Source: Shewanella atlantica
GTDB lineage: Bacteria > Pseudomonadota > Gammaproteobacteria > Enterobacterales > Shewanellaceae
Assembly: GCF_003966265.1 (NCBI RefSeq)
Contig: NZ_RXNV01000001.1
Span: 186,001-250,000 of the forward strand
Reading direction: 5' to 3'
DNA: 64,000 bases
Part shown: positions 8,903 through 16,127 of the stretch, in pieces
How the letters are laid out: each line of letters opens with the position of its first letter
Position numbering within the stretch: position 1 is the first letter of the stretch
Made by a program: the position numbers and the translations under genes
Notes under the pieces: model-generated
What the model was told of the DNA's origin: nothing
What the model saw: only the letters and a program-made list of their open reading frames with translations
Database searches by the model: none

Positions 8903-9187
8903 TTAAGTCCTGATGACTTTACTTAGCTCTGACCAGGCATCTTCTACCAGTGAATAATCTCTGTCATCTAACTCTTCTCTGGCCAGGACCAGACAGGCTT
9001 GCATCTTTTCATTAAGGGCATCGAAACCCTGATCGTCTTCAACTTCCAACTGAGACAAGACAACCGCAAAATGTCCCTGAAGATAACCGCTGGCAAAAAG
9101 TGCATCATCATCACCCTGCTCAACGATGCTTGAGATCCAATTTTCTGTCGCCAGCTCATACTTCTCTAACATACCCACTCCACTCAT
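8903..9187 (-). CDS. yfcL: YfcL family protein
   Basis: A 94-residue acidic protein of unknown biochemical role. The segment DDALFASGYLQGHFAVVLSQLE closely parallels E. coli YfcL (DDELFASGYLRGH...). Its position between fabB/mnmC and aroC agrees with the E. coli gene order, which supports orthology. No signal peptide or membrane segment is visible. The start at 9187 gives MSGVGMLEKYE; an internal Met (9172, MLEKYE) is equally possible. It is followed four bases later by the SPOUT methyltransferase gene, pointing to a shared transcript. Confidence 0.85.
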   Translation of the reverse strand: MSGVGMLEKYELATENWISSIVEQGDDDALFASGYLQGHFAVVLSQLEVEDDQGFDALNEKMQACLVLAREELDDRDYSLVEDAWSELSKVIRT

Positions 9188-9236
9188 TTAGTGTAATTTT
9201 GATTTGAAACAAATTTGTTCTTTGGTCAGTTGCGAC

Positions 9237-10361
9237 TCAATCTAAATCCGGATTCGCGACCTGGTACATCACATAATCATGGTAGCCTGTGATAACCCGA
9301 TAGTAGCCACATAACTCCCGATCCAATTCAGGGTCGCCACTATCCACAATTAATGGCCGACCTTCAAGTGCTTTTAGCTTAGTTTTTGTAGCCAGAATAA
9401 TAATATTGTCTTTTCCAATCCGTTTAATCAATTGCGGTGACAACTGTTGATTGCCTCTTCCCAGGATATGCCCCTGGCCACCGATAAGAGTGATCACTAA
9501 CTTAGTCGGTAACTCATCTGTCATTTCAATGAGTTGCGCAGCTGTAAGATCTGAACCCTGAAGCTGATAAGATTGAACAAGATCGACGCCCAGCAAGGTA
9601 TTATCCAAATTAAGTTCGCCCATCACCGCTGCGACCGTGCTGCCAGATCCCATGATAAAAAGCTCCTCATCCATGCTCTCTATCACTTCGGCAGCTATAT
9701 CGGCAAGCACGAGTTCATTACTCTCGATGCCTCCCATCTTAACAGCCTGTATATATCTGGGCTCGGCAGGCACCAGCATTTCACCAAAGCGGCGCGCCTT
9801 AACCTTCCCTTCACGAAAAGCAACCTCGTCGATATCCATCACATCGGCATCCATCAGGCTCACAAGCTCGCCTTCAAGCAACATCTTAACCACCATACCC
9901 GACGCATGAGGAGTGATGCCATAGACACCCGAATGGATTTTGACACCGGCTGGCACACCGAGCACAGGCATATTGTCATGAGCTACAGCAAACACATCAC
10001 GCGCCGTCCCATCGCCACCGGCAAATAGGAGAAGATCTAATGTTTCGTCGAGTAAGACCTTAACCACGGACTGTGTATCTTCAGCCTGAGTTTCATCACC
10101 CACCTCATGCACGACTCGAACATCAAAGCCCATCTCCAGCGCTAAGGCTTCGCCCATCGGACCCGAGGCTGTGATAATTTCAACCTTATCCCGGTAAGGT
10201 AAAATCACCTCAAGGGCCTGCTGCATACGCAGATGAGCCTTAGGCTTGGCTCCCTTAGCCAGCGCCTCTTTAGCAACACCGTCGCTGCCTTTAAGCGCAA
10301 CGCTACCACCCAGACCTGCTAAAGGGTTAATTATCAAACCTAAACGAAACCGACTTGTCAT
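9237..10361 (-). CDS. ATP-NAD kinase family protein (COG3199 type)
   Basis: A 374-residue protein of the NAD kinase/diacylglycerol kinase-like superfamily. The N-terminus RFRLGLIINPLAGLGG and the nucleotide-binding motif LLLFAGGDGTARDVF (about residues 108-122) are the family signatures; GGDGT is the conserved phosphate-binding loop. It is longer than classical NadK (about 290 residues) and fits the predicted ATP- or polyphosphate-dependent kinase group COG3199, whose substrate is not firmly established. The C-terminal part contains GGQGHILGRGNQQLSP, conserved in this group. It is a minus-strand gene upstream of yfcL with a 49-base gap. I am confident of the family and less so of NAD as the substrate. 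Confidence 0.85.
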   Translation of the reverse strand: MTSRFRLGLIINPLAGLGGSVALKGSDGVAKEALAKGAKPKAHLRMQQALEVILPYRDKVEIITASGPMGEALALEMGFDVRVVHEVGDETQAEDTQSVVKVLLDETLDLLLFAGGDGTARDVFAVAHDNMPVLGVPAGVKIHSGVYGITPHASGMVVKMLLEGELVSLMDADVMDIDEVAFREGKVKARRFGEMLVPAEPRYIQAVKMGGIESNELVLADIAAEVIESMDEELFIMGSGSTVAAVMGELNLDNTLLGVDLVQSYQLQGSDLTAAQLIEMTDELPTKLVITLIGGQGHILGRGNQQLSPQLIKRIGKDNIIILATKTKLKALEGRPLIVDSGDPELDRELCGYYRVITGYHDYVMYQVANPDLD

Positions 10362-10432
10362 GACTTATCCTTGTACAAATATTTAATAGCTCGCACTCAG
10401 TTTCAGCGACCTCTTCTCACGTGCAACATGAT

Positions 10433-11587
10433 TTAATGTTTCTTTTGGGGGATAAGAAAGATTGCCAGCATGGCGAGGAATGCACAAACCGCCGCAGCAA
10501 CCCAGGCCAATGAAGCACCACTGCCATCGCCCCAGATCATACCACAGAGCCAGGTCCCCATGGCCCCACCGACACCAAAGCTTAAGCTGGCATACAGCGC
10601 CTGACCTTTACTGCGATGGCTGATATCGAAGTATCCATGCACAAATTGAATGGAGGCAGCATGGACTAAGCCAAACGTAAACGCATGCAAGAGCTGACTC
10701 ACACCCAGCAATAGAAAGTTATCGACGCAATATGCCATCAATAACCAACGAACGCCGGTGAAGCCTAGGCTGATGATCAATAGTCTGTTTACCCCGAAAC
10801 GCCCCAGTAATCTGGGTGCCAGCATAAACATGAGAATTTCGGCCAACACACCGAACGCGACATAGATCCCCGCGATAGCCTCGCTATAACCGGACTGCTT
10901 CAGATAGAGTACGAAGAAGCCATAAAAGGGTCCGGCACTCATCTGTAACAAGACGGCGGATACAAGAAACCAGAATATGGCACGATCAATTTTCAGTTTT
11001 GGCTTTTCGGCCCGATGTTTTACCACCACCCTGTCTGACGGCAGAGGTAAGGCGCTTATCAGTAAGCCAACAAACAGCAGCATACCTATATAAGGTAAAA
11101 TCTCGGTTCCCCATAGGCTGATAGCAAAACCGACACTGACAACAAACACCAGGTAACCTAAGCTGCCAAAGCTGCGAATGGAGCCATAACGCGCGGTGTT
11201 CTCGCCTAAGGTTTCCAGCGTTATCACCTCAAGCTGGGCTAAAATGGCGTTCCAGAAAAAAGTGTAAATGCTGAGGCTGATGGCTAAGTAGGTAAAACTG
11301 CCATCATGAAAAAAACTCAAATAACTGACGGCTGCGGCTGCGGCCCCCCACTTGACCAGCTGAGAACGCATGCCCGTTTTATCCGCCACCATGGCCCAAA
11401 TATTCGGCGCTATGATACGAGTGGCCATTAAGATAGCCAGCAAGAAGCCTATCTCCTGAGGATTAAAACCACGGTTCTCAAAGAAGACACCAAGGTATGG
11501 CACCATTACGCCGAGAATGGCAAAAAAGAAGAAATAACAGGCGCTGATCCAACGCAACTGCACGCTAACTTGAGATGACTGATTCAT
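10433..11587 (-). CDS. MFS transporter, HcaT/LacY-like (MFS_1_like)
   Basis: A 384-residue inner-membrane protein with about twelve hydrophobic segments. The start SVQLRWISACYFFFFAILGVMVPYLGVFF and the loop MVADKTGMRSQLVKWG between helices 2 and 3 match the PPP/HcaT branch of the major facilitator superfamily, which includes the 3-phenylpropionate transporter. Proton-coupled solute transport is expected, but the substrate cannot be inferred because no catabolic genes adjoin. It sits where E. coli carries other genes (yfcA, mepA) in the yfcL-aroC interval. The aroC terminator at 11671-11693 separates it from aroC, so it likely has its own promoter. It ends 71 bases before the NAD-kinase-like gene. 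Confidence 0.87.
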   Translation of the reverse strand: MNQSSQVSVQLRWISACYFFFFAILGVMVPYLGVFFENRGFNPQEIGFLLAILMATRIIAPNIWAMVADKTGMRSQLVKWGAAAAAVSYLSFFHDGSFTYLAISLSIYTFFWNAILAQLEVITLETLGENTARYGSIRSFGSLGYLVFVVSVGFAISLWGTEILPYIGMLLFVGLLISALPLPSDRVVVKHRAEKPKLKIDRAIFWFLVSAVLLQMSAGPFYGFFVLYLKQSGYSEAIAGIYVAFGVLAEILMFMLAPRLLGRFGVNRLLIISLGFTGVRWLLMAYCVDNFLLLGVSQLLHAFTFGLVHAASIQFVHGYFDISHRSKGQALYASLSFGVGGAMGTWLCGMIWGDGSGASLAWVAAAVCAFLAMLAIFLIPQKKH

Positions 11588-11668
11588 TGATCTTATTCTA
11601 AATGTAGGGGCGACAGTATTTTACTGCCCAAAGCGATAAACGTTAAGCTTTATCAAAAACATTTATGT

Positions 11669-11695
11669 ATAAAAAAGGCGCAAAATGCGCCTTTA
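11669..11695 (-). terminator. Rho-independent terminator of aroC
   Basis: On the minus strand AAAGGCGCA TTT TGCGCCTTTTTTA forms a GC-rich stem with a T-run, about 50 bases after the aroC stop. Confidence 0.88.
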
Positions 11696-11744
11696 ATCTA
11701 AAGAATTACTCTTAATATAATAGAGCAGATGAACTCAAACAGAG

Positions 11745-12839
11745 TTAGCGCATGCCTATCGCCGGAGTCTGACTATTTACGTCCATATTCTGCGCTCTGT
11801 GTCTCAGAAGATGATCCATTAATACAATCGCCAGCATGGCCTCGGCGATAGGTACCGCGCGTATACCAACGCAAGGATCGTGGCGGCCTTTAGTCACAAC
11901 TTCGGCGACATCGCCTTGAGCTGTCATACTTTCACCCGGAATACTGATACTCGAGGTTGGCTTCATCGCAATGTGGGCAACAATAGGCTGACCTGAAGAT
12001 ATTCCACCTAGAATTCCGCCGGCATGGTTAGATGCAAAACCTTCAGGTGACATCAGATCTCTGTGCTCAGACCCCTTTTGATTGACGACTTCGAAACCAT
12101 CACCAATCTCGACACCCTTTACGGCATTAATCCCCATCAAGGCATGAGCAATTTCGGCGTCGAGCCTATCGAAAACAGGCTCGCCCAGCCCAACGGGAAC
12201 ACCCGTTGCGACCACACTGACTTTCGCTCCGATAGAATCGCCACTTTTCTTGAGGTCGCGCATATATTCATCGAGGGCATCTAATTTTGATGCATCCGGA
12301 AAGAAGAAGGCATTTTGTTCAATCTGAGTAAAATCGATAGTCTCAGCCTTTATCGGGCCTAATTGAGACAGGTAGCCATTTATCTCGATGCCGTGAACTT
12401 GTTTGAGATATTTCTTTGCCACAGCGCCGGCAGCCACACGCATCGCAGTTTCACGAGCCGATGAACGTCCGCCTCCTCGATAATCACGAAGGCCATACTT
12501 TTGCTGATAGGTATAATCGGCGTGTCCCGGACGGAAGAGATCCTTAATATTCGAATAGTCTTTGCTGCGCTGATCGGTATTTTCGATCATTAAGCCGATA
12601 GAGGTGCCTGTGGTTTTACCCTCGAAAATACCCGAGAGTACACGTACTTCGTCCGGCTCGCGCCTTGCGGTCGTATAACGTGAAGTTCCAGGACGTCGAC
12701 GGTCAAGATCGTGCTGCATATCGGCCTCATTGAGCTCGAGTCCGGGAGGGCATCCATCAATTATGCACCCTAATGCTTTTCCGTGGCTTTCACCAAATGT
12801 TGTTACCACAAAATTCTGACCAATACTGTTTCCGGACAT
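11745..12839 (-). CDS. aroC: Chorismate synthase
   Basis: A 364-residue enzyme that converts 5-enolpyruvylshikimate-3-phosphate to chorismate, the last common step of aromatic amino acid, folate and quinone synthesis, using reduced FMN. The three family signatures are present: [18 protein letters not shown] near the N-terminus, [17 protein letters not shown] (about residues 47-63) with the basic residues that bind substrate and FMN, and [12 protein letters not shown] (about 121-132). Length is normal. It keeps the prmB-aroC order of E. coli. The 257-base gap to prmB contains the prmB terminator, so aroC probably starts its own transcript here. Confidence 0.98.
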   Translation of the reverse strand: MSGNSIGQNFVVTTFGESHGKALGCIIDGCPPGLELNEADMQHDLDRRRPGTSRYTTARREPDEVRVLSGIFEGKTTGTSIGLMIENTDQRSKDYSNIKDLFRPGHADYTYQQKYGLRDYRGGGRSSARETAMRVAAGAVAKKYLKQVHGIEINGYLSQLGPIKAETIDFTQIEQNAFFFPDASKLDALDEYMRDLKKSGDSIGAKVSVVATGVPVGLGEPVFDRLDAEIAHALMGINAVKGVEIGDGFEVVNQKGSEHRDLMSPEGFASNHAGGILGGISSGQPIVAHIAMKPTSSISIPGESMTAQGDVAEVVTKGRHDPCVGIRAVPIAEAMLAIVLMDHLLRHRAQNMDVNSQTPAIGMR

Positions 12840-12928
12840 CCGCTTTCTTCACCTTTAGCTAGTTATGAAAATACTCTAAATTTAATACACCATCCGAGAT
12901 TAGCCCATATGAGACTGGAATTACAGAT

Positions 12929-12966
12929 ATAAAAAAAGCTAACTTATGCGTTAGCTTTTTTTATCA
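12929..12966 (-). terminator. Terminator between prmB and aroC
   Basis: AAGCTAAC TTATGC GTTAGCTT is a perfect 8-bp stem with A- and T-runs on both sides. For the minus-strand prmB gene it sits about 130 bases past the stop, beyond the small repeat element at 12974-13100. Confidence 0.85.
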
Positions 12967-12973
12967 CCGTTAA

Positions 12974-13100
12974 TATACCCATTGGTATAAATATCCGGGC
13001 TATTTAGCGTGCTTAATTCAAGGCGCATCTAGCTGCCGCTGAATCATCGCCTTTTTATGAGACCTGTTTTACGAACTCATTCTATAAGGCTGGGTATTAT
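12974..13100. repeat. Possible small interspersed element at the 3' end of prmB
   Basis: This stretch starts with the palindrome TATACC-CATT-GGTATA (12974-12989) and ends with GGGTATTATT. The ends are loosely inverted: AATATACCC at the left and AATAATACCC read on the minus strand at the right. It includes the last bases of prmB and its stop codon, and it separates prmB from its terminator. Size and ends suggest a short MITE-like or REP-like sequence of the kind common in Shewanella. The match between the ends is weak. Confidence 0.4.
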
Positions 13101-14041
13101 TCACTATCTTTATAGATGGCGAAAAGTGATTCATTTTCAATTAGCTGATCACGAGTCAACACAAACACACCGTCTCCGCCATGTTCGAAGCTTACCCAAG
13201 TGAAGGGAACGTCAGGGAATTGCTCGATGAGGTGCACCATAGAATTACCAACTTCAACCACCAGTAACCCCTCTTCGGTCAAATAGTCGCTGGCATTAGC
13301 CAAAATCCGTTTTGTCAGATCCAATCCATCTCTGCCAGAAGCTAAACCTAGCTCCGGCTCATGATGGAACTCATCGGGCATATCACCGATATCTTCGGCG
13401 TCCACATAGGGTGGGTTCGATACGATAAGGTCATAATGAGGTCCCTTAGGTATCGCAGAGAAAATATCAGATTCCATTGGGAAGACTCTGTCCATCACCC
13501 CTAAAGATTCTACGTTTATTTGAGCAACCTCAAGGGCATCGGTACTAATATCTAATGCGTCGACCTCAGCCTCGTCAAACTCATAAGCACAGGCGATAGC
13601 GATACATGCACTGCCCGTGCACAGATCGAGTACGCGGTTTACCGGCTTATTATATAACCAAGGGCTGAAACGGTTCGCTATCATCTCTGCAATAGGAGAA
13701 CGAGGAACCAGAACGCGCTCATCGACGTAGAACTCCAGTCCTGCGAACATAGCTTTGTTAGTCAGGTAAGGGACGGGTAAACGTTCACGGACTCGGCGAA
13801 TGATTAGCTCTACAATCTTATGCTTTTCTGAGCTGGTAAGGTTTGAATGTATAACTTGCTGCCCAATCTCTTCAGGCAAATGTAGGGCATGAAAGACCAG
13901 CGCAATCGCTTCATCCCACGCATTATCGGTTCCATGACCATAATAAATATTGGCATCGTTAAAACGACTCACAGCCCAGCGCAGCATGTCACCAATAGTA
14001 CGCAGTTCAGTCACAGCTTCATCTACAAAAATCTTATCCAA
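13097..14041 (-). CDS. prmB: Ribosomal protein uL3 N5-glutamine methyltransferase
   Basis: A 314-residue class I SAM methyltransferase that methylates a glutamine of 50S protein L3. SAM motif [17 protein letters not shown] (about residues 137-152) and the glutamine-methylating catalytic motif SNPPY in [14 protein letters not shown] (about 203-216) are clear. The N-terminal helical domain (to about residue 90) and [13 protein letters not shown] before motif I distinguish PrmB from the release-factor enzyme PrmC. It sits between aroC and the divergent smrB exactly as in E. coli. Its stop codon falls within a short repeat-like sequence. No clear promoter motif was identified in the 178-base divergent region. 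Confidence 0.95.
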   Translation of the reverse strand: MDKIFVDEAVTELRTIGDMLRWAVSRFNDANIYYGHGTDNAWDEAIALVFHALHLPEEIGQQVIHSNLTSSEKHKIVELIIRRVRERLPVPYLTNKAMFAGLEFYVDERVLVPRSPIAEMIANRFSPWLYNKPVNRVLDLCTGSACIAIACAYEFDEAEVDALDISTDALEVAQINVESLGVMDRVFPMESDIFSAIPKGPHYDLIVSNPPYVDAEDIGDMPDEFHHEPELGLASGRDGLDLTKRILANASDYLTEEGLLVVEVGNSMVHLIEQFPDVPFTWVSFEHGGDGVFVLTRDQLIENESLFAIYKDSE

Positions 14042-14219
14042 AACTCACTCCAGCATGATAATTCCGCCTCATTGTAACTGAACTCTATTCATATGGCATC
14101 GGATTCAATAAAATAGAGGGAGAATCACTATGATTTGAATCTTAGTTAGTTACGAATCGTTGCTTAATCAAGCACAGCTACGACGTTCAAATCGACACTC
14201 CAGACCAGTAAATTGAGAT

Positions 14220-14750
14220 ATGAAGAAGAAAAATAACACCGAAGATCAAGAGCTGTTTTCGACGTTAACTGAAGGGATCAAACCCTTAAAGCAGGATAAA
14301 CGTCATTTTCGTGTGCCTTCAAAAGATAAAAAACAGATAGAAGATAAAGAGCAAAAGCTGCATGCAGACAGTTATTTTTCAGATACTTACCAACCTCACC
14401 TTCCCGATGAAGGCGCCATGCGCTGGAGTCGAGATGATGTAGACAGCTTTGAGGTAAAACGGTTACGCCGAGGCGATTATCAGCCGGATCTGTTACTCGA
14501 TCTTCATGGTATGCGCCAATCAGAAGCCAAGCTTGAGCTGGCAGCATTGATCCAGGCATGCATAAGACAACAATGCCATTGCTGCTGCGTGATGCATGGA
14601 CATGGCACAGGAATCCTGAAGCAAAATATTCCCATGTGGTTAGCCCAACACCCTCATGTGATGGCCTTTCATAAAGCCCCTAAAGAATGGGGTGGCGATG
14701 CGGCGCTTTTGGTACTTATTGATATCGGCGATGTGCCTTACAGAAGGTAG
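14220..14750 (+). CDS. smrB: SmrB, Smr-domain endonuclease / ribosome rescue factor
   Basis: A 176-residue protein with a basic N-terminal extension and a C-terminal Smr domain. The hallmark DLHGM motif (LLLDLHGMRQSEAK, about residues 94-107) and the HGHGTGILK motif (about 124-132) are intact. In E. coli SmrB recognises collided ribosomes and cleaves the mRNA between them, so the same role is likely. The gene diverges from prmB, as in E. coli. A run of cysteines (QCHCCCVMHG) sits just before the HGHG motif and is unusual to the eye, though the catalytic pattern is kept. The repeat-rich region 14751-15430 follows. Confidence 0.94.
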   Translation: MKKKNNTEDQELFSTLTEGIKPLKQDKRHFRVPSKDKKQIEDKEQKLHADSYFSDTYQPHLPDEGAMRWSRDDVDSFEVKRLRRGDYQPDLLLDLHGMRQSEAKLELAALIQACIRQQCHCCCVMHGHGTGILKQNIPMWLAQHPHVMAFHKAPKEWGGDAALLVLIDIGDVPYRR

Positions 14751-15430
14751 AAAATCTCGCTCAAGTAAGAGCTGAGACATTATAAATGAAAATTTCTATT
14801 TTTCGTCATTCTGAACTTGTTTCAAAATCCAGTTTGAGTAAAGGCTAAGTAGTTAATCTCTGGTCGATGATATTGCATACACCATTTGACGTTTCCTCTA
14901 CTGACCCATAGGGACATGGGAAATGTCTTTGAAGCGTAGGGAACGCTTAAGACCATGGAGGTCTACCCAACGGGTTCCATACCAGTTCAGGCATTTCCTC
15001 CACTGACCCATAGGGATATGGGAAATGTCTTTGAAGCGTAGGGAACGTTTAAGACCATGGAGGTCTACCCAACTGGTTCCATACCAGTTCAGGCATTTCC
15101 TCCACTGACCCATAGGGACATGGGAAATGTCTTTGAAGCGTAGGGAACGCTTAAGACCATGGAGGTCTACCCAACTGATTCCATACCAGTTCAGGCATTT
15201 CCTCCACTGACCCATAGGGACATGGGAAATGTCTTTGAAGCGTAGGGAACGTTTAAGACCATGGAGGTCTACCCAACTGGTTCCATACCAGTTCAGGCAT
15301 TTCCTCCATCCATGGAGGTCAGATCCCGGCTAAAGCTCGGCCGGGATGACAAAGGAAACTCATAGCTCGTAGCGCCAAAACATTCGCGGCTAAAGCCGCT
15401 CCTACATCACGCGTAGCTCGTAGCTCAAGA
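14751..15430. other. Repeat-rich intergenic region between smrB and sixA
   Basis: About 680 bases hold no credible gene. From left to right there is a CATTCTGAACTTGTTTCAAAATCC segment (14811-14834), the 102-bp tandem array (separate entry), the palindrome CCTCCAT-CC-ATGGAGG (15302-15317), a hairpin ATCCCGGC...GCCGGGAT (about 15325-15349) and GCGGCTAAAGCCGCTCCTAC (about 15387-15406). These resemble dispersed REP-type units. The region sits between two convergent genes. Confidence 0.7.
14901..15308. repeat. Tandem array of four 102-bp units
   Basis: CTGACCCATAGGGA begins units at 14901, 15003, 15105 and 15207, giving an exact 102-bp period. Units differ at only a handful of positions (for example GGAACGCTTAAG versus GGAACGTTTAAG, and ACGGGTTCC versus CTGGTTCC versus CTGATTCC). 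Because 102 is divisible by three, the minus strand stays open through three units as a 34-residue repeat. No ribosome binding site or plausible start supports a gene, so I treat it as non-coding. Within each unit GGCATTTCC and GGGAAATGTC are inverted and could form a stem. Confidence 0.9.
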
Positions 15431-15919
15431 CTAACTGACTGTGTGCGGATTATGTTGCCAAACTAATGAAGCCTGCTCAGCATGCTTATCGATTAAGGTA
15501 ATACCTGACGTCGCAAACAGAGGCGGTTCTGTTCCCGCCACTAACTCGCTGACCATATAACCCAGCAGCGGCATGTGAGCAATCACTAACACTTTATCAG
15601 CCTTATACTGCTCGGCATAAGCTAAAGTGAGATCGGCCGCAGTACTTGGATCGCCTGAGGGAACTAACTCATCAAGCACTAGCCACTTCCTGGGTTCAGG
15701 AAAGTGTTTACTGACTTCCTGCCAGCTCTGTTGAGCTCTTAAATAGGGGCTAACCAACACCAGGTCGAACTCCACCACAGTTCTCGCCAACCAGTTACTC
15801 ATCAGTGAGGTGTGGTAACGCCCGGTCTCAGTAAGTACCCGCTCTCTGTCTGAATGAGCAAGATAACTAGCTTCACCATGTCGCATTAAAAATAGCTGCA
15901 TACTACTCTCGCTACTCAT
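15431..15919 (-). CDS. sixA: Phosphohistidine phosphatase SixA
   Basis: A small histidine-phosphatase-superfamily enzyme that dephosphorylates phosphohistidine, acting in E. coli on ArcB and the nitrogen phosphotransferase system. The catalytic RHG motif appears at once (MQLFLMRHGEASY) and the second histidine lies in VLVIAHMPLLGYM near residue 110. LVLVSPYLRAQQSW carries the conserved arginine. I chose the ATG at 15919, which follows GAGATAAGAAAA; the ATG at 15901 would give the E. coli-like N-terminus MQLFLMRHG. It occupies the E. coli position between smrB and fadJ, although fadJ is displaced here by about 9 kb of extra genes. Confidence 0.92.
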   Translation of the reverse strand: MSSESSMQLFLMRHGEASYLAHSDRERVLTETGRYHTSLMSNWLARTVVEFDLVLVSPYLRAQQSWQEVSKHFPEPRKWLVLDELVPSGDPSTAADLTLAYAEQYKADKVLVIAHMPLLGYMVSELVAGTEPPLFATSGITLIDKHAEQASLVWQHNPHTVS

Positions 15920-16127
15920 TTTTCTTATCTCTTTATACGCCAATTGTAGCCTTAAACACAGTTAGGACAAACCAAAAAGAAGTTATTAATTAGTCGAATA
16001 GACGAAGAGTTATTTGCCAAAGCCAGATAAGGAGACCAATATATAATATCTATAACGAGAATTTTGGTATAAGAATAACCTTTCTCGTGAGTGAAATAGT
16101 AATCGCTAACATAGTCGGAGCGTCTAG

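Noticed and set aside
14898..15215. Open frame on the minus strand encoding a 34-residue tandem repeat (GQWRKCLNWYG...)
   Set aside because: It is a by-product of the 102-bp array, whose period is divisible by three. There is no ribosome binding site, and the frame continues to the array's arbitrary edge.
14901..15308. CRISPR array
   Set aside because: The unit is 102 bp and uniformly repeated. There are no unique spacers between short repeats, and no cas gene is present in the window.
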